NCBI GenBank assembly: GCA_905221605.1
Contig: CAJNDS010002285.1
Span: 83,501-147,500, forward strand
Direction: 5' to 3'
Length of the DNA: 64,000 nucleotides
Origin: Symbiodinium natans
Taxonomy: Eukaryota; Sar; Dinophyceae; Suessiales; Symbiodiniaceae
Position 1 is the first letter of the stretch. Every line of letters begins with the position of its first letter. Under the pieces are notes generated by a model, which ran no database searches, had not been told where the DNA came from, and saw only the letters and a program-made list of their open reading frames with translations. Position numbers and translations under genes: made by a program. Positions 21,864-33,800 of the stretch are shown one piece after another.

Positions 21864-24800
21864 TCAACCACGCACCGCTTCGATCTTCTCCAGCACGATG
21901 GGAAAAGAGGGCCGAGCCGCGGGATCGTGGGCCCAACAGGCCTGCACCACCATCTTTCGGATTAGGGTTTAGGGTTTAGGGTTTAGGGTTTAGGAGCCCT
22001 TATTTCGGGTCCCCTGGTATAGAAGCCTTGTATACACTACATTGTAAGGGCCCACACTTCGGATCCCTTTAAACAAGGGTAAGGGACCATACTGAGGGCC
22101 CAACAGGCATGCGGCATGCACCACCATCTTCAGGAGCCGGTTAAGATCGGATTGGGGTTTAGGGTTTGGGGTTTGGGGTTTGGGGTTTGGGGTTTAGGGT
22201 TTAGGGTTTAGGGTTTAGGGTTTAGGGTTTAGGGGCTAGGGCCTTAGGCCTTAAGGGCGTCAGGGCTTCAGAGGTTGGGGGCTTAGGGCCGTTTTGCGGC
22301 CTCAGCCTTTTCCGAAGGCTGCGTAGAGGCTGACGACGGGGAACCGAACCGGAACCCCCAATGCGCCTCAAAAAGCTAGAGCCCCCAAAGCCCTGAATCC
22401 TAGACCCTAGAGCTTTGAATAGCCCCAAAACTATAACCCCACATGGCAACCCGAAGCCCTCTAAGCCCTAAACCCCTACATAAGCACCCTAAACCCCTAA
22501 ATCCTAACCCTACTTAAACCCTAAACCCTAAACCCTAAACCCTAAACCCTAAACCCTAAACCCTAAACCCTAAACCCTAAACCCTAAACCCTAAACCCTA
22601 AACCCTAAGCCCTAAGCCCTATATAACCCTGAAATCCTACACCTCAGAATCTTGAAAGAGACGGCCTTCATGACATCCAGGAGTTGCGAGGGGCAATCGG
22701 GAGGTACGGCATCCTGGGTCAGGGGAGGTTTAGGGTTTAGGGTTTAGGGTTTAGGGTTTAGGGTTTAGGGTTTAGGGTTTAGGGTTTAGGGTTTAGCGTT
22801 CAAGGTTCAGGTTTATAGGGACTTGTGGGGCTTCTTTGGGGGGAGCGGGGTGGGGGGGGGGGGGGGTTAGGGTGAGGCTTAGGCTTAAGGGACTTGAGGG
22901 ATGTAACGGTTCAGGGTCCTAAACCCTAAACCCTAAACCCTAAACCCTAAACCCTAAACCCTAAACCCTAAGCCCTAAACCCTAAACCCTAAACCCCTTG
23001 GGAAGAATTCAGGAAGAGTTTTTTGGGCTTTCGGGTTCATGGTTACTTGGCGCAAAGCAGACCCTCTGGGGTTTCCGAAAAATTTTGTTGCCATATTGGG
23101 GTCCTTTTCATAAGGGGATCCTACTATCTGGGGATCTCTACCTCGAGCCTAAAAGCAACCAATCCTCAAAACAGCCTGAAGCGCCCCAAACAGGTCATGA
23201 AGCCATAGCTGTTGGTTGACACCGCAGCCCCCGCCTAATCTGAAAACCGGGGGTTTTGGCGCTTGGGGTTTAGGAGGCTTAGAACCCTAAACCCTAAAGC
23301 CCTAAACCCTAAACCCTAAACCCTAAACCCTAAACCCTAAACCCTAAACCCTAAACCCCAAACCCTGGTTTAGGGTTTGGGGGTTGGAGTTGGGGTTGAA
23401 GGGGTGAGGGGCTCAAGGTCTCCTAGTAAACTCCAAAAAGTTGGATCCTTATCCTCACAACCCAAAAGGGACACTAGAGGGAATCCCAGCTCGAATCATC
23501 CTTAAGCCATGTTCCAACTTTCTGGAGTTTTCCTGTAGCCCTGAAAAAGCCCTTTGCTATACTCCCCTTAGAAACTCAATAAACAAATACCTTTAATGTC
23601 CTCTTGGGTTTTGTATAAACAAAAAACCCCAAAGGGGGATATAGAAGCCCTTTGAGGGCTTTCACCCAATACTTAGTTGCTGAGTTCATAAGCCCCAAAC
23701 AAGTGTACACCTTCAGTTCTAGAGGGGATTATAGTATCCCAAAAAGTGTAAAGCGTTTTAGGGTTTAGGGTTATAGGTTTTAGGGTTTAGGGTAGCCCTA
23801 CACCCTAAACCCTAAACCTAAAACCCTTTGGCTTGGGGGGGACCCAAATTATGCAGGCTCCGTGTTATAGCCGGAACCTCCAAAGGGACCGTGCTCGCTC
23901 AGCTTTTAGGGTTTAGGGTTTAGGGTTTAGGGTTTAGGGTTTAGGGTTTAGGGTTTAGGGTTTAGGGTTTAGGGTTTTGGGTTTTGGGTTTAGGGTTTTA
24001 CTAAGAATAGCAATCTTCGGCCAACAGTCCATGTCAGGTCGGATGCCGGCCACGGTGTATTTTCCGACATCTGTCGGCTCCTGGCAGCACAAAGGCACCC
24101 TAAACCCTAAACCCTAAACCCTAAACCCTACACCCTAAACCCTAAACCCTAAACCCTAAACCCTAAACCCTAATTAAACCCTAAACCACTAGTCTAGGAA
24201 TTAGGGTTGTTTCGAAGCCCAGAATGCAGCACAGGTTTTGGGGGCGCAGGGGTTCGTTTTTTTTGGGCTTAGAGGACTGAAACTTGGTTGTGCTAAGGGT
24301 TTAGGTTTAGGGTTTAGGGTTTAGGGTTTAGGGTTTAGGGTTTAGGGTTTAGGGTTTAGGGTTTAGGGTTTAGGAGTGCTTATAGGGTTTGGGCCGTGCC
24401 GCTAAACCCTGCACCCCGAAGGCCTCAAGCCCTAAACCCTGCTGTGTGTTTTAACTAACATCTTCATCAAAGGCCCTATTTATAATTCTATTTTGGTATT
24501 TTCTCATCCATCTGTCTCTCTGTCTTTTCTTACAAAAAATACGAACGAATAATCGAAATCAACATGTAATCATAAAGCTATACAGCCTCTTTGGGGACTT
24601 TCGTGAGCATACAATTCACTTACATGTTAAAAGCCCGTCCAGGTGATCATCGATTCATGCAAAAGTCATGCTTCTTTTGTTGCGCACAAGATTGAAAATA
24701 TTAAAGGATCTAGCATTCCAATGTTATTGTTCAGATGTTCCCTAGAGAAGATAATGGGCGAATAAGTGATCGAAAGAGCGACACGGGAACACAATCTATT

Positions 24801-27800
24801 TTGTTATAATCGTGCAAATAAACACCCCTTTCGCCTCGGCTTTTTAAGGAGAACTTTACGCTTTTCGCATGTTCATGCGTGTTCACTTAAGTAATCTAAC
24901 CGTGCATGCGAACACATTAAAAGCACGAACGGAGCACTAATTTCTTAATCTTCGAGGGGGTTCTCGTTCACCAGAAGCTAGGAAAAAGACAACAAATCAT
25001 TACGGTTTTCATGCACAAGAACTCATTAAGATAATGGTTTTGAAGGCTTTTATTCACTCATTTACTACTCTTATTAACCGGCACTTTACATATACTGAGC
25101 CCTGAACCCTGAACCCTATACCCTAAACCCTAAACCCTAAACCCTGAACCCTGAACCCTGAACCCCATACCCTAAACCCTAAACCTTCAACGGGCCTCCT
25201 CCTCGAAAGGCACCTCACGGCAGATGATCTCGTAGATAACCATGGCGTAGGAAAACACGTCCACCTTCCCGGAGTGGCGCTGTGCGGGTTCAGGGCACAC
25301 AGGAAGGTTTCATTTAGGGGTTTAGGGTTTAGGGTTTCAGGGTTTCAGGGTAAGAGCTACGAGTATTGGTGCAAGGATTTCTGAACCCTGAAACTCCTGC
25401 ACACGCTTCGACAGTCGTTTTGAAGCCGGTCAGATCGGCCTCAGCTTTGAATTCCGGCATTTGCGCTAAAAACATCATGGAATTGAATGTGATCTCGTTT
25501 GGGGTAACACGACAACATGACATGCTGGGCAAGAGATACAAAGCCTTTTGCCCCTGTCTAGCCTTTCCACATGCACTAGTGGCACAAACTCCTGTAGAAT
25601 GCGGTGAAGATCATCAATGAAATCCAAAACCCTAAAACTCCTCAGCCCTCCCAAAATCTCCTAAACTCCCAAACTCTTACGCCAAATCAAATAAGCCCCT
25701 AAACTCTTAAACCCTAAGCTCTTGCTAAACCCTAGGAAAGAATGCCAAGCGCTCACACCCCCGCACCGTGCCTTCTCGTCGTAAGTGGATCCGATCCACA
25801 TTTCGGGGGCCATCCAATGCTTGGTTCCGGCCTTCCAGGGGCGTTTTTGCTTAGGGTTTAGGGGTAGGGTTCAGGGTTCAGGGTTCAGGGTTCAGGGTTC
25901 AGGGTTCAGGGTTCAGGGTTCAGGGTTCAGGGTTCAGGGTTCAGGGTTCAGGGTTCAGGGTTCCGGGTTCAGGGTTCAGGGTTCAGGGTTCAGGGTTCAG
26001 GGTTCAGGGTTCAGGGTTCAGGGTTCAGGGTTCAGGGTTTAGGGTTTAGGGTTTAGGGTTTAGGGTTTAGGGTTTAGGGTTTAGGGTTTAGGGTTTAGGG
26101 TTTAGGTACACAAACCAACGAACCTCAGAACTTGAACCCCAATGCTAATGCTCCACATGACACGTGCGGGTTGATGCTAATTACTCGAAGTCTCGAAGTG
26201 CGGCTACATACCCTTGCAGACCCTTTACAGCGGACCGCCCTAGTCCCATCCACTTTGCCTCCGGCTGCCTTTCAAACGCAGTCCACCCATGACCCCAAAA
26301 GGTCCCACCCAAACTTTCCCTGAAGTAAACGCAAGGTGAGACGGCAAACCTTTCCCACAGGTTGATGTGGATTCTTGTCAATTCACATGCGCCAAGAACA
26401 TGACCATGTAAACGCAATGAAACGGTGCATCAATGAGATCTTGATCTTCAAGCCTCCCACAACCGAGTTTCACGTATCGAGCGTTGATCTTTCTGCCGCG
26501 CACACCCATGATTCACGTGCCGACCGTTGATCTTCGAACCTCTCACACGCGAAAACCACGTGCCGAGCTTTGATCTTCGAGCCTCCCACACCTGAAATTC
26601 ACGTAGCGAAGATAAATCCTCTCACACGTGAGATTCGTGCGCATTGATCTTCGAGCCCCCCACACCCGAACAATGTCAAAGCCAAGATATATGAAGAACA
26701 GGCCAAGGACTCACCTGGCGTAAGCTGCGCGTGAGGTTCGCGGAAGAAGTGCGTAAGCAGCGGCCGCCGTAAGTGCAAGGTCGCTCCCAAGAGCACTCGA
26801 AGACCAAGCGAAGCTTCCCCGCGATGTTTAGCTGCAACCAAACGCACGAATGAGAATGCCAAGCTCAAATCATAGAAGATGAGAACCAGTGACCATTCTT
26901 GAAACACCATGTAAAGTCTGTAAAGTCAAGGAAAACGTCGATGCATCTAGCACGCGTTGACAACTTCTCTGGCCAGTGATGGCCAACGCATTCGCCCGCG
27001 ATCGTCAGCATCATGTGGCTGTCTGCAATCCCTTCAATCCCTTCCCCGATGATATTATAGTCCTCCCCCAGGAGTACTAAGAATACCATCTCCATCCTTC
27101 TCATGGCATGTAATCATCCACTCCTCCATGTACTATGATGGTTACATCCACGGTCGCTTCCTCGAAGCAAAAGCAAGTGGGGGGGGGGGGCGACTTTTGC
27201 TGAATGTTCACCCACAAACCGGAATCCTGAACCCTCAGCCCTACAAGAGGTTTAGGTGAATGGGCTCCAACCCCCCCCCCCCCCCTCCCCGCCCCCCCTT
27301 CCCCCCCCCGCCCCCCTCCCCCCCTTCCCCTCTCCCCCCCTCCCCCCCCTCCCCCCTCCCCCCCTCCCCCCCTCCCCCCCTCCCCCCCCCTCCCCCCCTC
27401 CCCCCCTCCCCCCCTCCCCCCCCCCCCCCCCCCCTCCTCCCCAAGCCTGCCCCAAAACTTACACCCTTGTCCGAAAGCAGCCCTTGAAGCCCGACAAGCC
27501 CACCCTAAACCCCCAAACGGTTAAACCCCCCAAAGCCCTACGAAGCACTATAAACCAACCCTAAACGGGTTTAGGGTTTAGGGTGTAGGTCTAGGGTTTA
27601 GGGTTTAGGGTTCAGGGTTCAGAAGTCAGGGTTTAGTAAGCCCAGCCTAAACCAGAGAAGCCCCAAACATGCGGGACCCAGGGATGGCCCATCCTCTTCA
27701 ATCCAACAAAGGCAAATACAAAAAATGTCCCAAGGGCCTACCTAGGAACCCGAAACCCTAAACCCGAAACCCGAAACCCTAAACCCTAAACCCTAAACCC

Positions 27801-30800
27801 TAAACCCTAGACCCTAGACCCTAAACCCTAAACCCTAAACCCTAAACCCTAAACCCTAAACCCTAAACCCTAAACCCTAAACCCTAACCCTAAACCCTAA
27901 CCCTAAGCCCTAAACCCTAAACCCTAAACCCTAAACCCTAAACCCCCCACCCCCTCCCCAGTTCCTGGTTGGTCATCTGGCCCCAGTCGCCGTCTTGGAC
28001 CTCACATTGAGCACTAAACCCTAAACCCTAAACCCTAGAACCCTAAATCCCCAAACCCTGAATCCCTAAGCCCTAAGCCCACGGCGGTGGAGGGCTGAAC
28101 GGTTTGGGCTTTCGGGTTTAGGGCTTGTAGGGTTTCGGGTTTCGGGTTTAGGGTTTCGGGTTTAGGGTTTCCAGTTTAGCGGTTGAGGGGATTTAATTTG
28201 GGGTTTAGGGTTGCTGGTTGAGGGTTGAGGGGTTGAATGCATCGAACCCCAAAGAAGCAGAGCGCTGAGTGGCTGACGTTCCTCACTAAACCCCAAACCC
28301 TAAATCCTAAATCCTAAACCCTGAACCCTGAACCCTAAACCCTACCATGTGTTCTCTGGGGGGGTTGTGACCATGGAGTTTTGGAGGTTTTGGGGGCTTT
28401 TTGCCTTAGGGATGCAAGCTTCAACAACTTCAGGGCTTTAGGTCTTTGTGGGAGACCGCGGTCCCCAACCCCAAAACCCCCCAAAACCACACCGTAACCC
28501 TGAACCCTCAGGGTTTAGGGTTTCGGGTTTAGGATTTAGGAGGATTTAGGGTTTAGGATTTTGGGTTTAGGATTTAGGGTTTAGGAGTAAGGTTTTAAAA
28601 GGGTTTAGGATTTAGGGTTTAGGGTACGTAACCCTCGACCCCCTAAACCCACCAGCCCACAGCCCGGAGGCACCTGGAACTTCGCCACGCCGAAGTCGCA
28701 AACCTCCAGATGTGGGGGGGGGGGGGGTCTTGTGGGTGTGTGGGTGGGGTTTAGGGTTTAGGTTTTTGGGGTTTAGGGTTTATGGCGCTTAGGTTTTAGG
28801 GGGAGGGGGGGGGGGGGGGGGGGGGTTGGTAGGGTTGGTCGGGTGGGTATGAGAGGTGGATAGGGTGGGTAGGGTAGGGCTGGTAGGGTGGGTAGGGGAG
28901 GTAGGCTCGCTGCGCGCCATAATGCCTGCAATAGCTTAGAAGCTGCCACGCGCGATTCAATGATTGCATCCAGTGGCTGTAAATCCGTGCCGTGGGCCAA
29001 GGCCTTCCTGGGTATGGTTTAGGGTTTAGGGTGTACGGTTTAGGGTTTAGGGTCTAGGGTCTAGGGTTTAGGGTTTAGGGTTTAGGGTTTAGGGTTATGT
29101 TGCGTTGAGATTTTGCTGGCGCCGAGCTAGCGCGGCGCTAGCGCGTGATACGGTCCTGCGTTTGCACGATCTGATCGTATCCCGCAAGAGAAGTCCCAAA
29201 GCACCCGCAGAGCTCACCCAAGACACTTCCCAAGGCATGTTGAAGTCGTAAACAAGACCTGCAGCTCGAGCACGCACTTGGAGCCACAGAACTTGCCGGT
29301 GCGCATCAGCAACAGGACAAGTGAATCACAAAGTCGTTAGCGGAACGCGAAAGACCTCAGAACGTTTGGCCAGTGGCAGCATGGGAATGTAACATCTGGT
29401 TATTGTATACCTACCGCGAACCTAGCGTTTTTCCTGGCGCCACAATGGGGTTTTAGTGGCTCTTCCTGCGTGTCGCCTTATAGCAAAGACATGAAAATAT
29501 GCCGGCCAAGCCCATATCAAAATGAAGGACCTAAACAGACACGCGAATTTTGAACGCAACCAATTTAGGGCTTACGGGGTTTAGGTTTGAGGGCTTGGGC
29601 TTAGTTAGGTTCTGGGGTTGGGCTATTCCGAATGGAGGCGTCGGGAGCTACCCAGGCCCCCAGACCCCAACAAGTAGCAGGCCACAATGCAACAACCCGT
29701 TTTTCAACAATGTTCATGGTCATGACAATTACAATCATCGTCATCAGCTAACCACCACAACTGCGAGTATGGTTAGCTACCACAGAGCGCTATGGCACTG
29801 TGGACGATATGCTATGAACATCGTCCAGATGACAGGTTGATGTAAACTCTGGGCAATGAGTAAATTGGACTCGGGTTTAGGGAATTTAGGGTTCCGGGTT
29901 TAGGGTATGGAGTTTCGGGACCTAGTCTAGGTTCAGGAAGCACTCGGGGTTCGGTGCAACTTGAATCCACTAGTCTGTGCAGCTGCATGAACTGGTTGAG
30001 GGCTTGGGGATTGGGGTTAGGATTTCGAGTTTAGGGCGAAGGGTCTAGGATTTGGGGGATTCTAGCTCTGTTCTTTGATCAAGCTTCGCGAAGACTCCCG
30101 AAGGGATGAACGTGACTCCCTGAACAACGGCCAGCCTTGATCAGTGGCTCATCCGTGGGTCCTGCAGTTCAGAGACTCCTCTAACCTACCAATTGCTTAA
30201 GAGTCACCCAAGAAATAGAAACATATTCTTCAATTTTGGGGTAATATGGGGATGTTTTGTTTCTCCATTTTTTGGGGGGTTCTTAAGCAAATCGTAGCAA
30301 CTGAAACCTAAGCCATTAAAGGCTTATTTGGGGTTCAGGGCCAGGGCTCAGGGAATTAGATCCCACACCTTTCGCATGGGCTCATGATAAGCATCGCTGT
30401 TCCGCAGGTATCTGCCAGGGAAAACGGGTTTAGGGTTTAGGGTTTAGGGTTTAGGGTTTCGGGTTTAGGGTTTAGGGTTTAGGGTTTAGGGTTTAGGGTT
30501 TAGGGTTTAGGGTTAGGGTTTAGGGTTTAGGGTTTAGGGTTTAGGGTTTAGGGTTTAGGGGTTAGGGTTTAGTGCTCGCAGCGCCTCTGCTTTCGTTCCC
30601 TAAATCCTGTGCCCTCTGAACTCACTTAGGGTTTAGGGTTTAGGGTTTAGGGCCCGACACCCCAGACCCCCGGAATTTTTAGACCCCCCCAGTCCCCCAA
30701 AAAATGCCCACAGCCCACGTTTTTCGTAAACTATTCACTGCGTGGTCAGCAAGGCACACCAGTCGAAACCCAGCCCGAAAGAATCCCCAAAAGACATTCG

Positions 30801-33800
30801 AATTCCCCTGAAGCTCCAAGCTGTAGGTTCGGCCATGGGTTTGGGGGTCTAGGGTCCGCCGACCCGGGAACCCTCCCCTCCCCTCACCCCCAAAACGCGG
30901 GGGGCGGGTGGGGATACACAATTTGTTCGTGGAGGACCGCATCGAGCATAGGCGGTCCCCCGCCCCCCACCACCCCCCGCCCAACACCCCGCCCCGACCC
31001 GCCCCCCCCCCCACCCCACCCCACCCCAACCCCCCCCCCCCCCCCCCCCCACCCTTTCCCCCACCCCCCCCACCCACCAACACCCCCCACACCCCCACAC
31101 CCCCACACCAGCCCGCCCCTCCAGACTGACCGACTCGACTCGTATCGGGGTTTGCAGTAGATATCGTCGTTTCCTAAACCCTAAACCCCAAACCTTTACC
31201 CTACAGCCCAACCAAAACCTGCCCCAAAGGTCGAACCCAAAGCCCTAAGGCTACCCTAAAGACAAGAGCATTAGACCCACAGAGGCTTAAAACCTGGAGT
31301 GAGGGTTTTTGAGGGATTAGGGTTCTGGGTGTCGGGTGTGGGGTTTAGGGTTAGGGGTTTGAGGGTTGAGAGGTTTCGGGCATCGTGGGTCGGCGGCCTG
31401 AGCCGGAGGCTCCTAAATCCGGCCCCCGCGCCGCCCGTGGTCCAGGGCGGAGCCCGCGTCGCACTAAAGCGCTAGCTTTAAGGGGCGAGCGCCCGAGCCG
31501 CCGACCCCGCCCAAAATTGCTTCAAATTCGCGCGGGGCCCTTCGGGAGGCCTCCAAAACGGCATCCAAGGGGACGCAACACGCGGTGGTGCGAAAAGCAC
31601 GAAAACCTCGTAAAAACCATGGGTTTTTACGAAAAACCGAGGCCACAAAACACCCGCAGCACCCCATTAAACCCTCACGGGCGCGCATCATCGACCCTAG
31701 CTTTTCACATGGGGCGCGCGCCAGGCCGAAACCATGTTTTTCAAGGTTTGGGGGGGGTACCGGAAGCCCAAAACCAGGCGAGCATCATGAGCATCAGCAG
31801 CCCTGGCCCGCGGACCCAAGGCAAGAAAAAACGCTGAAAAACGCTGAAATCACCGTAAATACCGTGTTTTTATGAGGGTTTTCACGCGTGCCTCCGACCC
31901 CCACCCTTGTTGCCCTTGACCCGCCCCCAAAGTGCGCATCATCGAAACCCACGTCGGGGGGGGGTCTGCTGATGCTGCTGATGCGCGGGGGTCCGGGGCA
32001 TCATCGAGCCATCGTTTCTCATGTGGGCTTCGTGGGCCTCCGGGCCCACGGCCCAGAGACCCAGCTGATGCTCATGATGCTCGGTTTGGGGGGGTGTTCC
32101 AACAGCAGAAAACCTCGTAAATACCGAGTGTTTTGTGGGTCCACGTAAAAACGCCCCTAAAATCGCTCATTTTACGCGCTCGAACGGCTTCGTGCCTACA
32201 AAACACCCGAACAGCAGGACCCCGAATGCCCTTAAGGGCATTCGGGGTCTTGCTTTTGGGGGTTTCGTGGGCACGCAAGCGTTCAAGCACATACAATCGG
32301 CGTGTTTAAGGGGGTTTTGGATGGCCTGGGGGAGGCCGCTGATGCTCATGATGCTCCCTTTCCTGGGTCCCAAAAGGCTTCCCAAGCCCAAAAACACGTG
32401 TTTACAGCGTTTTCTGAAGGTTTTTCGAAGGCAAAACGCATGCATAGAATGCTTTTAAGGCCCCCAAACCAACCCCACTGATGCTCCTGATGCGGGTGCG
32501 CGCGCGCGCGCGCGGCGCGCGCGCGCGCGCGGCCGGGGGGGGAGGGGGGGGGAGGGAGGGGGGGCGAAGGCAGGAGAAAGAGAGACAGAGAGAAGGAGAG
32601 GACAAAGACACGGGAAAGAGAAGACAGTGCCAAGGTTCAAGGTTTCGTGCTTTGGGGGGCGGGGGCCGGCCCGTGCCGCTAGGCCTGAAATATAAGGTTT
32701 TAAACAAATTTGCCGCCAGACACCCTCCCCCCCAAAATTAATCCTTAAGCAACCCGTAAGCAACCCTTGAAAAGCCCTAGAGCCATAAACCAACAGCAAA
32801 TAATGCAAGCTCCTAAACCGTATAAGCCCCACATGCCAAAACCCTAAACCCTCAACCCTAAACCCTAAACCCTAAACCCTGAACCCTGAACCCTAAACCC
32901 TAAACCCTAAACCCTAAACCCTAAACCCTGAACCCTGAACCCTGAACCCTGAACCCTGAACCCTGAACCCTGAACCCTAAACCCTAAACCCTAAACCCTA
33001 CACCTTCCCCCCCGGGTTTAGGGTTTAGGGTTTAGGGCCTGGGGCTTCACACCCTCAAGGTGCTGAAGCCAACCGACAGACCCTGGAGCCGACAACCTCG
33101 TCCGTGCGCGCGCGCGCGCGCCTTTAACTGGCTTGTCCAAAAGGAGGTTCAGGGACTTGAGGTCACGGTGGATAATCCTGACATGTGTGGGTTTAGGATT
33201 TGGGGTTTCGCGGTTTGGGGTTTAGGGTGGTTTTGGGGTTTCTGAGGTCTTTAGGGTCTTGAGGGTTTTATTGGGGGGTTTTTGCGGTTTGGAGGTGTGT
33301 GTGTGTGTGTGTCTATTCGAGGGTCCTTTTGCGGGTACCAAACCCTACAACCTGGAACCCTACAACCCCCGCAAACCAGAGAGCCATAGGCGGGGATTTG
33401 GGTTTAAGGTTCCGGTTTACGGGAAACTTGACCATCCACGGTGTCTGGGGTGTTGACGTTTGGGGCTTGGTAGAGAGAGAGAGAGGGAGAGAGAGAGAGA
33501 GAGAGAGAAGGAGACCCATGACTAGTCAGAATTTTCATCAAGCCCAATGCGACTGCCAGGGATCTTGGGCGTTTACGGTTTGGAGCTTCTTCTCCTTTTG
33601 TTGTCTTCTGGATGTTGGGGGCCGCTAGCCTCAAGGGCCGTAGTCGGATCTTTGGTTGCATTCGAGTTTAAGGGCTTCTGTTTGTGGGGGGAGCGGGAGA
33701 ATTTAGGTCTAAGGGTACCCCTAGCCCCAAGTAGTTCATGGCGGGGAGAAGCCGATTGCTCTGGAGTCTTGGACAAATACACCTGTCAAGGGTTTTAAAT

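Larger units (their letters stand above)
31380..32495. other. GC-rich island with a repeated CTGATGCTCATGATGC motif and hairpins
   Basis: About 1.1 kb free of telomere-type repeat. The 16-mer CTGATGCTCATGATGC is exact at 32065-32080 and 32339-32354 and, inverted, at 31782-31797. Close variants are at 31969-31984 (GCTG core) and 32478-32493 (CTCC core), and GCATCATCGA occurs several times. Phrases of the CTCGTAAAAACC / CGTAAATACCG type recur. Open frames here show no domain. It is probably part of a larger repeat family or a structured noncoding unit. Confidence 0.6.
28704..33122 (-). other. 4.4-kb kinase intron with a mosaic of structured sequence
   Basis: The intron between the HRD exon (33123-33177) and the DFG exon (28674-28703). 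It holds TTTAGGG arrays (30427-30572), C-rich low complexity (about 30960-31110), a unique segment 29095-29880 in which I recognise nothing, the GC-rich island 31380-32495, and a CG-dinucleotide run. Its donor reads AAA|GGC or AAAG|GC, and the acceptor is ambiguous by one base. Confidence 0.8.

Noticed and set aside
25785-26042. 85-aa frame of repeated GFRVQGS
   Set aside because: Direct translation of TTCAGGG units. The true coding content here is the kinase APE exon on the other strand (25772-25831).
26599-27104. Two overlapping minus-strand frames (79 and 103 aa) as exons
   Set aside because: Protein-like in places, but the kinase exons on either side join perfectly without them, and I recognise no domain.
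27241-27564. Long proline- and glycine-rich frames on both strands
   Set aside because: They are translations of a poly-C tract with single T interruptions and have no other composition or context.
30679-31211. Glycine/tryptophan-rich frames up to 139 aa and the proline-rich counterpart
   Set aside because: Low-complexity C/G runs inside a kinase intron, with overlapping frames on both strands.
31782-32493. C/D-box snoRNA cluster from the CTGATG/ATGATGC phrases
   Set aside because: No RUGAUGA box, no paired D box at the right spacing and no terminal stems.
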